Source of the DNA: Curvibacter sp. PD_MW3
Lineage (GTDB): Bacteria; Pseudomonadota; Gammaproteobacteria; Burkholderiales; Burkholderiaceae_C
Direction of reading: 5' to 3'
DNA: 64,000 bases
Assembly: GCA_002633085.1 (NCBI GenBank)
Contig: NSIV01000001.1
Span: 992,001-1,056,000, forward strand
Shown here in pieces: positions 9,245 to 18,133 of the stretch (the stretch's first letter is position 1; every line of letters starts with the position of its first letter). The translations under genes and the position numbers were made by a program. The notes beneath the pieces are model-generated. The model had not been told where the DNA came from and ran no database searches. It worked only from the letters and a program-made list of their open reading frames with translations.

Positions 9245-9760
9245 ATGGCAACTGCAAAAAAACCGGCCGCAAAGAAGGCCGCACCGAAGAAAGCTCCGGC
9301 AAAGAAAGTCGCAGCTAAGAAGGCTCCCGCCAAGAAGGTAGCAGCGAAGAAAGCTCCGGCCAAAAAAGCCGTAGCCAAGAAAGCGCCTGCCAAGAAGGTC
9401 GTCGCCAAAAAAGCTCCGGCCAAAAAAGCCGTAGCCAAGAAAGCGCCTGCCAAGAAGGTAGCTGCGAAGAAGGCCCCGGCTAAAAAGGCCGTCGCCAAGA
9501 AGGTCGTCGCCAAAAAAGCTCCGGCCAAAAAAGCTGTAGCTAAGAAGGCGCCTGCCAAGAAGGCCGCTGCCAAGAAAGCTGCCGCCAAGAAGCCGGCTGC
9601 GAAAAAACCCGCTGCCAAGAAAGCTGCCAAGAAGCCGGCTGCGAAGAAAGCCGCGAAAAAGCCTGCCGCCAAAGCAGCGCCTGCCCCGGCTGCCCCTGCG
9701 GCTCAGACAACTCTGAACCCGCAGGCCGCTTGGCCGTTTCCGACGGCCAGCAAGCCCTGA
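9245..9760 (+). CDS. histone H1-like Ala/Lys-rich nucleoid protein
   Basis: A 171-residue protein built almost wholly of Lys, Ala and Pro in [13 protein letters not shown] repeats, resembling the C-terminal domain of eukaryotic histone H1 and Bordetella BpH1-type proteins. It should be strongly basic, disordered and DNA-binding. The last 15 or so residues break the pattern and end in [11 protein letters not shown], a tail I associate with betaproteobacterial members. The start ATG at 9245 is chosen because AAGGAG (9233-9238) sits 6 bases before it; the ATG at 9242 is too close. The repeated 15-base DNA unit makes copy-number differences between strains likely. A strong terminator follows the gene. 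Confidence 0.88.
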   Translation: MATAKKPAAKKAAPKKAPAKKVAAKKAPAKKVAAKKAPAKKAVAKKAPAKKVVAKKAPAKKAVAKKAPAKKVAAKKAPAKKAVAKKVVAKKAPAKKAVAKKAPAKKAAAKKAAAKKPAAKKPAAKKAAKKPAAKKAAKKPAAKAAPAPAAPAAQTTLNPQAAWPFPTASKP

Positions 9761-9779
9761 TTCAGCGGCTTAGCCTCAA

Positions 9780-9810
9780 GCCCGATGACCGCAAGGCATC
9801 GGGCTTTTTC
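9780..9810 (+). terminator. intrinsic terminator after the histone-like gene
   Basis: GCCCGATG (9780-9787) pairs perfectly with CATCGGGC (9797-9804) across a 9-base loop, followed by five T (9805-9809). It is a classic rho-independent terminator on the plus strand. Confidence 0.9.
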
Positions 9811-9830
9811 TTCGTCACACCAACGCCACC

Positions 9831-10151
9831 ATGCCTGTTTCCAAGCTGCCTTTCCTGCGAACCGAAAAGGATGGCGCGGTCATCGTGGATATTCATGTCA
9901 TGCCCAATGCACCACAGACCCAGATTCAGGGCCTGCATGACAACGCCTTGCGCGTTCGGCTGAAGGCACCACCGGTCGATGGCAAAGCCAACCTCGCCCT
10001 ACAGACTTGGCTGGCGAAAACACTGGGCATACCGCGCGCGGCCATTGAACTGGTTCGCGGCGACACCGCCCGTCGCAAGCAGCTTCGCGTGGCAGCCCAA
10101 CATGTTGCGGCCGCCGACTGGGAGCAGCTGACACCCCCTGCCGCTGACTGA
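9831..10151 (+). CDS. DUF167 (YggU) family protein
   Basis: A 106-residue protein of the DUF167/YggU family, shown by the conserved core LRVRLKAPPVDGKAN followed by LAKTLGIPRAAIELVRGDTARRKQLRV. The family has a small alpha/beta fold and no established function. It lies alone after the histone terminator and converges on the PfkB gene with only 7 bases between the stop codons. Confidence 0.88.
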   Translation: MPVSKLPFLRTEKDGAVIVDIHVMPNAPQTQIQGLHDNALRVRLKAPPVDGKANLALQTWLAKTLGIPRAAIELVRGDTARRKQLRVAAQHVAAADWEQLTPPAAD

Positions 10152-10158
10152 GCGTGGA

Positions 10159-11061
10159 TTACAAGCCAAACGCCTTGGTGTCGACCGTATAGTTCTGCGG
10201 ACCACGGTGCGCAATCTTATGGGAACCCATGCGATTGCCAAGTTCGGCACAACGCGCCAACGACCAGCCCTGCTCCAAACCGTAGAGCAAGCCACCGCGG
10301 TAGGCGTCGCCGCAGCCTGTCGGATCAATCACCTCCACGGCCTTGACCGGCGGCACCAGTGTCTTCTGCCCGTCGACCCAAACCTCGCTCCCCTCATGTC
10401 CGAGCGTGATGACCAGGCCGCGGACCTGGCGTGAAATCTCGGCCGGGCTCCAGCCCGTGCGATCGCACAACATCTTGCCTTCGTAGTCGTTCACCGTCAC
10501 CCAGCTGGCCTGTTCAACAAAACGCGCCAATTCCTTGCCATCAAACATGGGCAGGCCCTGGCCCGGATCGAAAACAAACGGAATATCTGCAGCCTTGAAC
10601 TGCTCGGCGTGCTGGAGCATGGCGTCGCGACCATCAGGCGAAATAATGCCCAGTTTGACATCAGGATGGCGTTCGATGCGGGTCACATGGGCCTGCATCA
10701 TGGCCCCCGGATGGAAAGCGGTGATCTGGTTGTTGTCCTTGTCGGTCATGATCAAGGCCTGCGCGGTGTAGGTGTCGCCCATCTCACGCACGAATTGTGT
10801 GGCGATCCCCAGTTCGCGCAAGCGCTGCAGATAGCCGGAGCCGTCGTTGCCAACGGTTGCCATCGGCAGTGGTACACCACCCAGCGCCTTGAGCGCATAA
10901 GCGATGTTACCGGCGCAACCACCGAAGTCGCGGCGCAGCGTCGGCACCAGAAAAGACACATTGAGGATGTGCAACTGATCCGGCAGGATTTGCTCAGCAA
11001 ACCGGCCTTCGAAATTCATGATGGTGTCAAAAGCCAGGGAGCCGCAGATAAGAGATGCCAT
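10159..11061 (-). CDS. PfkB-family carbohydrate/nucleoside kinase
   Basis: A 300-residue ribokinase/adenosine kinase-fold protein. The PfkB signature with catalytic Asp is DPTGCGDAYRGGLLYGLEQG near residues 245-265, and an FGGCAGNIAYALKALGG motif lies near residue 47. The substrate cannot be assigned; close homologues in betaproteobacteria are annotated both as carbohydrate kinase and adenosine kinase. It starts 17 bases after the stop of the DUF3426 gene on the same strand, so it is likely the last gene of the accB-accC-prmA group. Confidence 0.82.
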   Translation of the reverse strand: MASLICGSLAFDTIMNFEGRFAEQILPDQLHILNVSFLVPTLRRDFGGCAGNIAYALKALGGVPLPMATVGNDGSGYLQRLRELGIATQFVREMGDTYTAQALIMTDKDNNQITAFHPGAMMQAHVTRIERHPDVKLGIISPDGRDAMLQHAEQFKAADIPFVFDPGQGLPMFDGKELARFVEQASWVTVNDYEGKMLCDRTGWSPAEISRQVRGLVITLGHEGSEVWVDGQKTLVPPVKAVEVIDPTGCGDAYRGGLLYGLEQGWSLARCAELGNRMGSHKIAHRGPQNYTVDTKAFGL

Positions 11062-11078
11062 GGTGATGTTGAAAAGTT

Positions 11079-12005
11079 TCAGGGATAAAAAGCGAGAACA
11101 CGATAACCGGTAATGCGCTCTGCATTGCCATTGGTCGCGATGTTCAGCGCCAGGGAAACCGGGAACTCTGAGCCGGCGGCAAGCACGGTTGAAGGCAGGC
11201 CCAAATCGCCCGCCAGAAAGACGCGCCGGATGAGCACCTGGTCCTGGGTGTCTGTCACCGACAACTCGAGCGCCGGCAACGCCACATCTCTTTCGGCCGT
11301 ATTCTTGAACGTCAGGCTCAGTCGGTAGACATCCACCCGAAGCTTGCTGAAAGACGAACTGTCAATCAACACCGACTCGATCTGACGCCATGGTGCCACG
11401 CTGCATTGCATCAACACGCACACCGCCTCAACCACCGGCTTAAACCCTGGGGCAACAACTGCAATCCTGTCGCGCTCGTGGGCGAACAGCTGAACGAACA
11501 AAGTCAAACTCAAGACTGTCGCAGCGACAAGCCAGGAAATGCGCCGCCGAGGACGCACTCCAGTTTTGGTGCGATCGCGCGTCTTGTGCATGAAGGACGG
11601 GGCAATCGGTTCCGTCGAATCCGTTGTCTCAGACCGTGGCGTCGAATCCCAGACGTCCGTCAGGACCGCTGTCTCCGGTCCATCAGGGTGCCAAACCGAC
11701 TCTGATGCAAGCACCGCGCTCTGCTCCGGCTCAACTGGGAAGGGCTCCGCCTCCACCGGCGGCGACCGATCTGGCGCAGCATCGGATGCAGACGCACCTT
11801 CGGTTGGCGCCGCTGTCATCTCCAGCTCGATATCGACCGGTTCCGAGGGCAGCGCCTCGACCGCCAACGGATCCTGCATGTTCGCCGAGGCATCGAAGAT
11901 CTCGTCACATTGGCCGCAACGTACCCAACCTTCGGAAATACGCAACTGGTCGGGTACGACCTTGAACATCGTCCGGCAGGCTGGGCATCGGGTGATCAGG
12001 CTCAT
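11079..12005 (-). CDS. DUF3426 zinc-ribbon membrane protein
   Basis: A 308-residue protein with an N-terminal MJ0042-type zinc ribbon (CPACRTMF then CGQCDEIFDA, residues 8-45), an acidic low-complexity linker (about 50-150), one membrane segment (about 157-177, LVAATVLSLTLFVQLF) and a periplasmic DUF3426 domain to the end. The organisation points to a cytoplasmic metal-binding head tethered to the inner membrane; the function is unknown. It lies directly after prmA, an arrangement common in Burkholderiales. Confidence 0.83.
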   Translation of the reverse strand: MSLITRCPACRTMFKVVPDQLRISEGWVRCGQCDEIFDASANMQDPLAVEALPSEPVDIELEMTAAPTEGASASDAAPDRSPPVEAEPFPVEPEQSAVLASESVWHPDGPETAVLTDVWDSTPRSETTDSTEPIAPSFMHKTRDRTKTGVRPRRRISWLVAATVLSLTLFVQLFAHERDRIAVVAPGFKPVVEAVCVLMQCSVAPWRQIESVLIDSSSFSKLRVDVYRLSLTFKNTAERDVALPALELSVTDTQDQVLIRRVFLAGDLGLPSTVLAAGSEFPVSLALNIATNGNAERITGYRVLAFYP

Positions 12006-12039
12006 GACCTCGGGATTGTAGAGCGCTGACCCGAACCGA

Positions 12040-12930
12040 TCAGAAGCTGGCTGTCATCAAAATCCAGCCGTCTTCCGCGTCACTCACCGTCAGCTGGCAA
12101 TAGGGTGCATAGGCCAACTTCAGCTCTTCCGCCTGCCGCTCCAGAATGCCGGCCAGCACCAGCAAACCACCAGCCGCCACCCGGGCACAGAGCAAGGGCG
12201 CCAACACCTTCAACGGCGTCGCCAGAATATTGGCCAGCACGGTCCGATACTGGCCACTGACCGCATCCGGCAAGCCGGCATTCAGCGAAACCTCGTTGGC
12301 TTGAGCATTGAGAACGGTCGATGTAACAGCCGCCTCGTCAATGTCAACCGCATCAATCTCGGTCGCCCCATGCTTGGCGGCGCCAATAGCCAGAATGCCG
12401 GAACCACAACCGTAATCCAGCACACGGCCCAGCCCGCCCTGATCGGCTGCGTGGTGCGCGATCCAGCGCAGGCACATGCGGGTCGTTGGATGCGTGCCGG
12501 TGCCGAAGGCCAGGCCCGGATCGAGCCGGATGATGGTCTTGGCCTGTGCCGGTGGCTCATGCCAGGTCGGCACGATCCAGAAGTCCGGTGTGATCTCGAC
12601 TGGAGAAAACTGCGACTGCGTCAGACGCACCCAATCCTGCTCGGGCACTTCAGCGATCCCCAGCAGACGGCAGCCGTCGAAAAAATCCTGCGCCTGCAAC
12701 AAAGTTGCCGCCTCGCCAGCAGCCGCTTCGGTCGGGTACAGAGCCAGCACGCGCGAGCGCTGCCAGCCATCCTGGGGCGGCGGCATGCCGGGCTCGCCGA
12801 ACAAGGCCTGCTCGGCCTCGGTCTGGGCATCCGCATCTTCGACGCTGACGCTCAGGGCGTCGAGCGCATCAAGCGCCTCACTCAGGACCTCGACCCGCTC
12901 CTGCGGACACAACAGACTCAGTTCATGCAT
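12040..12930 (-). CDS. prmA: ribosomal protein L11 methyltransferase
   Basis: A 296-residue SAM-dependent methyltransferase that trimethylates ribosomal protein L11. The family-specific GLAFGTGTHPTT stretch and motif I (VLDYGCGSGILAIGAAKHGA) are clear in the second half, as is NILATPLKVLAPLL. The N-terminal third matches the substrate-recognition domain only loosely, as usual. The start ATG lies 9 bases after the accC stop, so it is cotranscribed with accBC, a frequent association in proteobacteria. Confidence 0.92.
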   Translation of the reverse strand: MHELSLLCPQERVEVLSEALDALDALSVSVEDADAQTEAEQALFGEPGMPPPQDGWQRSRVLALYPTEAAAGEAATLLQAQDFFDGCRLLGIAEVPEQDWVRLTQSQFSPVEITPDFWIVPTWHEPPAQAKTIIRLDPGLAFGTGTHPTTRMCLRWIAHHAADQGGLGRVLDYGCGSGILAIGAAKHGATEIDAVDIDEAAVTSTVLNAQANEVSLNAGLPDAVSGQYRTVLANILATPLKVLAPLLCARVAAGGLLVLAGILERQAEELKLAYAPYCQLTVSDAEDGWILMTASF

Positions 12931-12939
12931 AGTTGGTGC

Positions 12940-14289
12940 TTAGCGCGTGTGGCGCGCCATCCACTCTTCAAGATAGTGGATGTTGGTTCCACCGGCCATG
13001 AACTTGGCATCCGCCATCAGTTCACGGTGCAGCGGAATGTTGGTGCTGATGCCTTCGACCAGCGTCTCGCCCAGAGCGGTACTCATGCGCGCCATGGCCT
13101 GCTGCCGCGTGTCGCCATGGACAATGATCTTTCCAACCATCGAGTCGTAGTTCGGCGGCACGAAGTAGTTGGTGTAAACGTGCGAATCGACCCGCACCCC
13201 AGGCCCACCGGGCGCGTGCCACATGGTGATGCGGCCCGGGGATGGCGTGAACTTGTAGGGGTCCTCGGCATTGATACGGCATTCGATCGCATGACCGCGA
13301 ATCTGGATGTCACGCTGCGTGAACGGCAAGCGCTCACCGGCCGCCACCATGATCTGCGTCTTCACGATGTCCACACCGGTAATCATCTCGGTCACCGGAT
13401 GCTCCACCTGGACGCGCGTGTTCATCTCGATGAAGTAGAACTCACCGTCTTCATACAGGAACTCGAAAGTACCCGCGCCACGGTAGCCGATCTTCTTGCA
13501 GGCCGCCACGCAACGCTCGCCGACCTTGTCGATCAGCTTGCGTGGGATGCCTGGCGCCGGCGCTTCCTCGATGATTTTCTGGTGGCGCCGCTGCATGGAG
13601 CAGTCGCGCTCGCCGAGATACACCGCATTGCGATGTTTGTCAGCCAGGATCTGGATTTCAATATGCCGCGGGTTCTGCAGGAACTTCTCCATGTAGACCG
13701 CAGGATTGTTGAATGCTGCACCAGCCTCGGCCTTGGTCATCTGCACCGCGTTGATCAATGCCGCCTCGGTATGCACCACGCGCATGCCGCGGCCGCCGCC
13801 GCCGCCGGCCGCCTTGATGATCACAGGGTAACCAATGGCCTTGGCAATGCGACGAATCTGCACCGGATCATCCGGCAATTCACCTTCCGAGCCCGGCACA
13901 CAGGGCACACCCGCCTTGATCATGGCCTGCTTGGCTGACACCTTGTCACCCATGATGCGGATGGACTCAGGTGTCGGCCCGATGAACTGAAAACCGCTTT
14001 GCTCGACACGCTCGGCAAAATTGGCGTTTTCACTCAAAAAGCCGTAACCGGGGTGAATGGCTTCGGCGTCGGTCACCTCCGCCGCCGAGATGATGGCCGG
14101 CATATTGAGATAGCTCTGCGCGGAAGGCGCCGGGCCGATACAGACCGCCTCTTCGGCCAGCTTGACGTACTTGGCTTCGCGGTCCGCCTCGGAATAAACC
14201 ATCACCGCCTTGATGCCCAGCTCGCTACAGGCACGCTGGATCCGCAGGGCGATTTCGCCGCGATTGGCAACGAGAATCTTTTTGAACAT
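12940..14289 (-). CDS. accC: acetyl-CoA carboxylase, biotin carboxylase subunit
   Basis: A 449-residue ATP-grasp enzyme that carboxylates biotin on AccB in the first committed step of fatty acid synthesis. It begins [17 protein letters not shown], and shows [10 protein letters not shown], the glycine-rich ATP loop [11 protein letters not shown], and the catalytic [14 protein letters not shown]. Length and ends are those of AccC rather than a propionyl- or pyruvate-carboxylase fusion. It follows accB by 13 bases on the minus strand. Confidence 0.96.
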   Translation of the reverse strand: MFKKILVANRGEIALRIQRACSELGIKAVMVYSEADREAKYVKLAEEAVCIGPAPSAQSYLNMPAIISAAEVTDAEAIHPGYGFLSENANFAERVEQSGFQFIGPTPESIRIMGDKVSAKQAMIKAGVPCVPGSEGELPDDPVQIRRIAKAIGYPVIIKAAGGGGGRGMRVVHTEAALINAVQMTKAEAGAAFNNPAVYMEKFLQNPRHIEIQILADKHRNAVYLGERDCSMQRRHQKIIEEAPAPGIPRKLIDKVGERCVAACKKIGYRGAGTFEFLYEDGEFYFIEMNTRVQVEHPVTEMITGVDIVKTQIMVAAGERLPFTQRDIQIRGHAIECRINAEDPYKFTPSPGRITMWHAPGGPGVRVDSHVYTNYFVPPNYDSMVGKIIVHGDTRQQAMARMSTALGETLVEGISTNIPLHRELMADAKFMAGGTNIHYLEEWMARHTR

Positions 14290-14302
14290 GAGACGATGCG
14301 CC

Positions 14303-14761
14303 TTATTCGATGACGAACAGGGGCTGGCCGTATTCCACGGCCTGACCGTTCTCGCCCAGGATCTGGGTCACGGTGCCAGCCTTGTCGGCCTCGATCTCAT
14401 TGAGAATCTTCATTGCCTCGATGATGCAGAGGGTCTCGCCTTCCTTGACAACGGAGCCCAGCTCCACAAACGCCTTGGCACCCGGCGAGGCAGAGCGATA
14501 GAACGTGCCGACCATGGGCGACTTGACGGTATGACCGGTGGCGACCGGCGCGGCAACAGGCGCGGGGGCTACGGGCGCCGCAGCAACCGGTGCTGCCGCC
14601 ACGGGTGCCGCCATCGGGACCACTGGCATTTGATAGCCCTGAACCATCGCACCGCCGCCTTTGACGATACGCACCTTGCCTTCGGCTTCAGTGATTTCGA
14701 GTTCCGACACATTGGAGTCGGACACCAGGTCAATCAAGGTCTTGAGTTTTCGCAAATCCAT
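14303..14761 (-). CDS. accB: acetyl-CoA carboxylase, biotin carboxyl carrier protein
   Basis: A 152-residue carrier protein. An N-terminal helix region ([22 protein letters not shown]) leads to an Ala/Pro linker (about 45-75) and the C-terminal biotinyl domain with [11 protein letters not shown], whose Lys is biotinylated, and a protruding-thumb region ([21 protein letters not shown]). It is the first gene of an accB-accC-prmA-DUF3426-pfkB run. A GCTTCA/TGAAGC inverted repeat (14789-14794, 14808-14813) lies just upstream and could be regulatory. Confidence 0.96.
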   Translation of the reverse strand: MDLRKLKTLIDLVSDSNVSELEITEAEGKVRIVKGGGAMVQGYQMPVVPMAAPVAAAPVAAAPVAPAPVAAPVATGHTVKSPMVGTFYRSASPGAKAFVELGSVVKEGETLCIIEAMKILNEIEADKAGTVTQILGENGQAVEYGQPLFVIE

Positions 14762-14840
14762 GGGATCACCAACATCTTTCTAAAGATTGCTTCAATTTAC
14801 TCCGAACTGAAGCGATTTCCACCCAAATTTTGGGAATTCC

Positions 14841-14871
14841 AAAAAAGCAAAAGGGCGGACACTTGCCGCCC
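14841..14871 (-). terminator. intrinsic terminator after the TlpA-like gene
   Basis: Read on the minus strand, GGGCGG and CCGCCC (plus-strand 14853-14858 and 14866-14871) form a stem with a 7-base loop and are followed by a T-rich run (plus-strand A-rich 14841-14852). It ends the 16043-14899 transcript about 30 bases past its stop and isolates accB. Confidence 0.85.
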
Positions 14872-14898
14872 GTCATCATAAAGGATGCGCTACAGACC

Positions 14899-15444
14899 CT
14901 ACTGTAACTCACGCCAGCGTGCCAAATCGGCCGATGTGATTTTGCCGATTTTACGATCGCGAACCATTCCGTCAGCACCCAACACCACGGTAAAGGGGAG
15001 CCCGCCACTCAGATTCCCCAAGGATTTGCTGAGGCCAACGCCTTCCATACCAGCCAAAGCAATGGGGAAAGTCAGAGGCCGTTTGGCCAAGAAATCGCGC
15101 ACAGGAGCCATCTTATCCACCGCCAAACCAAGAATTTGCCAACTCTTGACGGCATTTTCCTTGTAGAAGACATCCAATAAAGGCAATTCTTCAATACAAG
15201 GCGGGCACCAGGTCGCCCAAAAATTAATCAGCAAGGGGCGCCCCTGCAGACTCTGCAGTGCCAAGCGTCCACCCGTCGGGGTATCAAAAGACAGCCGCCA
15301 TAAAGCGGCCATAGCATCCTCACTCACTGGCTTGGGCGAGAACTTCCACCAAGCCAGGCCAGCGCCTCCCAAGCCGGCAGCCGCCGCAACCGCGGCATAC
15401 AGCCAACGTCTCCTGGCAGGACTCAGATCATTTTCCGGATTCAC
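14899..15444 (-). CDS. TlpA-like membrane-anchored thioredoxin
   Basis: A thioredoxin-fold protein with N-terminal basic residues and one membrane anchor (YAAVAAAAGLGGAGLAW), then a periplasmic domain with the active site NFWATWCPPCIEELPLL, typical of TlpA/ResA thiol-disulfide reductases. I prefer the GTG at 15444, which has AAGG six bases upstream; a TTG at 15465 that overlaps the stop of the preceding gene (TTGA) would add seven residues. The partner protein is unknown; such proteins often serve cytochrome c or oxidase maturation. It is the second gene of a two-gene unit closed by a terminator. Confidence 0.88.
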   Translation of the reverse strand: MNPENDLSPARRRWLYAAVAAAAGLGGAGLAWWKFSPKPVSEDAMAALWRLSFDTPTGGRLALQSLQGRPLLINFWATWCPPCIEELPLLDVFYKENAVKSWQILGLAVDKMAPVRDFLAKRPLTFPIALAGMEGVGLSKSLGNLSGGLPFTVVLGADGMVRDRKIGKITSADLARWRELQ

Positions 15445-15461
15445 AAAATGCCTTAAATAAA

Positions 15462-16043
15462 TCAAAAACTATCCAATAAGCGCCGAACAGCATCCAAATT
15501 CCCGCGAGGCGTTCTATCTTTGGCATCCCGCAACAACGCGCCGCGCAGGTCATCGAGATCATGAATCATCAAATGAACCCCTATTGACTCTCCAAGTTCC
15601 GGACAGCGCGCATGAAAACTCAGGGCCTCCACCGGCTCATGGTGAAAGCCGGTGACAGTGCGCGGCTCATAGGGAACCCCCATGTCGATCAAGGCAATTT
15701 CCGCTGATTTTTCATCATCACAGAACAACTGGAGGTAAATATCCGACAAGCGGGTCGCCGTGCCATGCCATACCGCACCGCTCAGATGCGGTCGGAATAC
15801 GGCCAGCCGCTCCATCCACTGCAGCGCTAGTCGGCGCAGTGCCAGCAGTTCAGTCGGCTGGGTGTCGGCACAGAACACGGCAATGTAGTCACGCACCGCA
15901 TCCTCCACTTCGTCATTGCCGGGCAGTGGCGTACGCGGCGACAGGCCGAGCTGACGCACAGCACGGCGCTTGGCCGGCCCGTACTCCAGCCCGTCTTCCA
16001 CCACCATCGGTGCCGCTGCAGCGGCAATTTCCTGTTTGCTCAT
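15462..16043 (-). CDS. conserved protein next to mpl, possibly nucleotidyltransferase-like
   Basis: A 193-residue protein of a family I know only as a hypothetical neighbour of mpl in Burkholderiales, sometimes mislabelled as the ligase itself. The middle contains GAVWHGTATRLSDIYLQLF, which resembles the G-S-x(n)-S-D-I-D-L core of minimal nucleotidyltransferases, but the second acidic residue is Tyr here, so catalytic activity is doubtful. The start is set at the MSKQEIAAAAAPMVVEDGL methionine, because upstream residues read like non-coding sequence. It is divergent from mpl with 77 bases between starts, and its end touches the TlpA-like gene. Confidence 0.6.
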   Translation of the reverse strand: MSKQEIAAAAAPMVVEDGLEYGPAKRRAVRQLGLSPRTPLPGNDEVEDAVRDYIAVFCADTQPTELLALRRLALQWMERLAVFRPHLSGAVWHGTATRLSDIYLQLFCDDEKSAEIALIDMGVPYEPRTVTGFHHEPVEALSFHARCPELGESIGVHLMIHDLDDLRGALLRDAKDRTPRGNLDAVRRLLDSF

Positions 16044-16120
16044 GCCGAGGGTATTGTGCACCTGCGCTGGATCCCCGGAAGGCCGCAAGGACACCGGCAG
16101 CCACCCCCTAGAATCGGGCG

Positions 16121-17530
16121 ATGCATATTCATATTCTCGGTATCTGCGGCACCTTCATGGGGGGATTGGCCGCTCTTGCCCGCGAGGCAGGCCACAAGGT
16201 CACCGGCTGCGATGCCGGCGTCTACCCGCCAATGAGCGACCAGCTGCGCGCCCTCGGCATTGAGCTGATCGAGGGCTTCGGCGCCGAGCAACTGGCCCTG
16301 CAACCCGACATGTTCGTGATCGGCAACGTGGTCAGCCGCGCCCGCCAAACCGACGGTAGCCCGAAATTCCCGCTGATGGAGGCCATCATGGAAGCCGGCC
16401 TGCCCTACACCAGCGGCCCGCAGTGGCTGGCCGAACATGTGCTGCAGAGCCGCCATGTGCTGGCGGTGGCAGGCACCCACGGCAAGACCACCACCACCTC
16501 GATGCTGGCCTGGATTCTGGAGGCCGCAGGGCTGCAGCCGGGTTTTCTGGTCGGCGGCGTGCCGATGAATTTCGGTGTGTCGGCCCGTCTTGGCGCGCCA
16601 GTTCGTCCCAACGCCAAAACACCGGTCGACCAGCGCCCGCTCTTTGTCATTGAGGCTGACGAATACGACACCGCCTTTTTCGACAAGCGCAGCAAGTTTG
16701 TGCACTACCGGCCGCGCACGGCCGTGCTCAACAACCTGGAGTTCGACCACGCCGATATCTTCGACGACCTGGCCGCCATCGAGCGCCAGTTCCACCATCT
16801 GGTGCGCACCGTGCCCGGCTCGGGCCGTGTCGTGGTCAATGGCCTGGAAGAGAGCCTGGCGCGCGTACTGCACGCCGGCTGTTGGAGCGAAGTCCGTAGT
16901 TTCGGTGCGGCAGTGAGCGACTTCACCGCGCGTGGCGAGCCGCACAACTTTGACGTTTTACACCAAGGTCAGTTGGTCGCCAAGGTGGAGTGGGCGCTCA
17001 CCGGCGTACACAACCAACTCAATGCGTTAGCCGCCATTGCCGCAGCCGAGCATGTGGGCGTGGCGCCTGCGGTGGCCGCCCGCGCCCTGGGCGAATTCCA
17101 GAACGTCAAGCGCCGCATGGAGGTACGCGGTAGCGCCCATGGCATCACCGTCTACGACGACTTCGCCCATCATCCGACCGCCATCCGCACCACGCTCGAC
17201 GGCCTGCGCCGCAAGGTCGGACCGGACAGCCGCATCCTGGCGGTGTTCGAGCCACGCTCCAACACCATGAAGCTGGGGACCATGAAGGCGCAACTCCCCT
17301 GGAGCCTGGAGGATGCGGATCTGGCCTTCTGCCATGCCGGTGGTCTGGGCTGGGATGCGCGCGAAGCGCTGGTGCCCATGGGAGAACGCGCGCAGGTGGC
17401 CGACACGATCGATGACCTGGTACGCCAAGTGGTTGCCAGCGCGCAAGCGGGCGATCACATCCTGTGCATGAGCAACGGCGGCTTTGGCGGTGTTCACCTC
17501 AAACTATTGCAAGCACTGCAAAAGCACTAG
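16121..17530 (+). CDS. mpl: UDP-N-acetylmuramate:L-alanyl-gamma-D-glutamyl-meso-diaminopimelate ligase
   Basis: A 469-residue Mur-ligase family enzyme that reattaches recycled tripeptide to UDP-MurNAc. It opens MHIHILGICGTFMGGLAALAR; its GxCGTFMGG loop is what separates Mpl from MurC (GIGGSGM in the murC of this window). The ATP loop is [17 protein letters not shown], and FVIEADEYDTAFFDKRSKF is the Mpl signature. C-terminal binding motifs are DDFAHHPTAIRTTL and FEPRSNTMK. With AmpD it forms the recycling branch of peptidoglycan metabolism. A perfect 14-bp inverted repeat starts at the last base of the stop codon. Confidence 0.95.
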   Translation: MHIHILGICGTFMGGLAALAREAGHKVTGCDAGVYPPMSDQLRALGIELIEGFGAEQLALQPDMFVIGNVVSRARQTDGSPKFPLMEAIMEAGLPYTSGPQWLAEHVLQSRHVLAVAGTHGKTTTTSMLAWILEAAGLQPGFLVGGVPMNFGVSARLGAPVRPNAKTPVDQRPLFVIEADEYDTAFFDKRSKFVHYRPRTAVLNNLEFDHADIFDDLAAIERQFHHLVRTVPGSGRVVVNGLEESLARVLHAGCWSEVRSFGAAVSDFTARGEPHNFDVLHQGQLVAKVEWALTGVHNQLNALAAIAAAEHVGVAPAVAARALGEFQNVKRRMEVRGSAHGITVYDDFAHHPTAIRTTLDGLRRKVGPDSRILAVFEPRSNTMKLGTMKAQLPWSLEDADLAFCHAGGLGWDAREALVPMGERAQVADTIDDLVRQVVASAQAGDHILCMSNGGFGGVHLKLLQALQKH

Positions 17531-17565
17531 GCATATTCTGGCCCGCGCCACGGCCAGAATATGCC
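17530..17565 (+). repeat. perfect 14-bp inverted repeat at the mpl stop codon
   Basis: GGCATATTCTGGCC and GGCCAGAATATGCC flank an 8-base loop and begin at the final G of the mpl TAG. The hairpin would be very stable, but no U run follows (CGGGGAGGGG), so it is more likely a 3'-end-protecting hairpin or protein-binding site than an intrinsic terminator. Confidence 0.65.
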
Positions 17566-17665
17566 GGGGAGGGGAATCCCGAACTTGCCTCCATAATGGT
17601 CCGAGCATGCCGATAAGATGAAAATGGCACCCGTTTGATTCTTTGTTTGTCGTAGAGGACAGACC

Positions 17666-18133
17666 ATGACTTCCGACACATCACCGAAAAGCAGTACCAC
17701 CCAGGTGAGGGTCACACCGTTCGCCCCGCACGGACAGGTGGATATGTGGATGGACGGCAACCTGCTGCATTACGAGTCCACCGGGCCTTTCAACAAGGAA
17801 CTGGCAGATTGCTTGGCGGTGGCGCAGTCGAATTTCCTGCAGGCGCTTCAACCGAGCGGCCCCTGGGTCAGCATCTGCACCGTGCGTAAAAGCGCCTTGG
17901 CCACGCCGGACGGTCTGCAGCGCTACGCTGAACTGGTCCGTCAAGCGCCGCCGCAGTTCACCCCGGTGGCTACGGCCTATGTCATAGGCCCGGAGGTCGA
18001 GGGGGGCCAGTTCATGGCCCCCCACTTCGCGAAGATTTTCGCCGATGCCGGCCGCCCGTTCCAGACCTTCGCCACCATGGCCGAAGCCCAGAGCTGGGCT
18101 AGGGCCATGATCGACAAAGCCGGTGCGCTTTAA
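17666..18133 (+). CDS. conserved protein of unknown function (possible STAS/SpoIIAA-like fold)
   Basis: A 155-residue soluble protein with no motif I can name securely. The order of a hydrophobic strand, a short helix, VSICTVRKSALATPDGLQRY, a second strand pair (ATAYVIGPEVEGG) and a final FATMAEAQSWARAMI is reminiscent of SpoIIAA/STAS-like proteins, in which a late helix has the same look; this is a weak inference. The ATG has GAGG seven bases upstream. It converges on aroG, and their stop codons overlap within TTAA (18130-18133). Confidence 0.6.
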   Translation: MTSDTSPKSSTTQVRVTPFAPHGQVDMWMDGNLLHYESTGPFNKELADCLAVAQSNFLQALQPSGPWVSICTVRKSALATPDGLQRYAELVRQAPPQFTPVATAYVIGPEVEGGQFMAPHFAKIFADAGRPFQTFATMAEAQSWARAMIDKAGAL

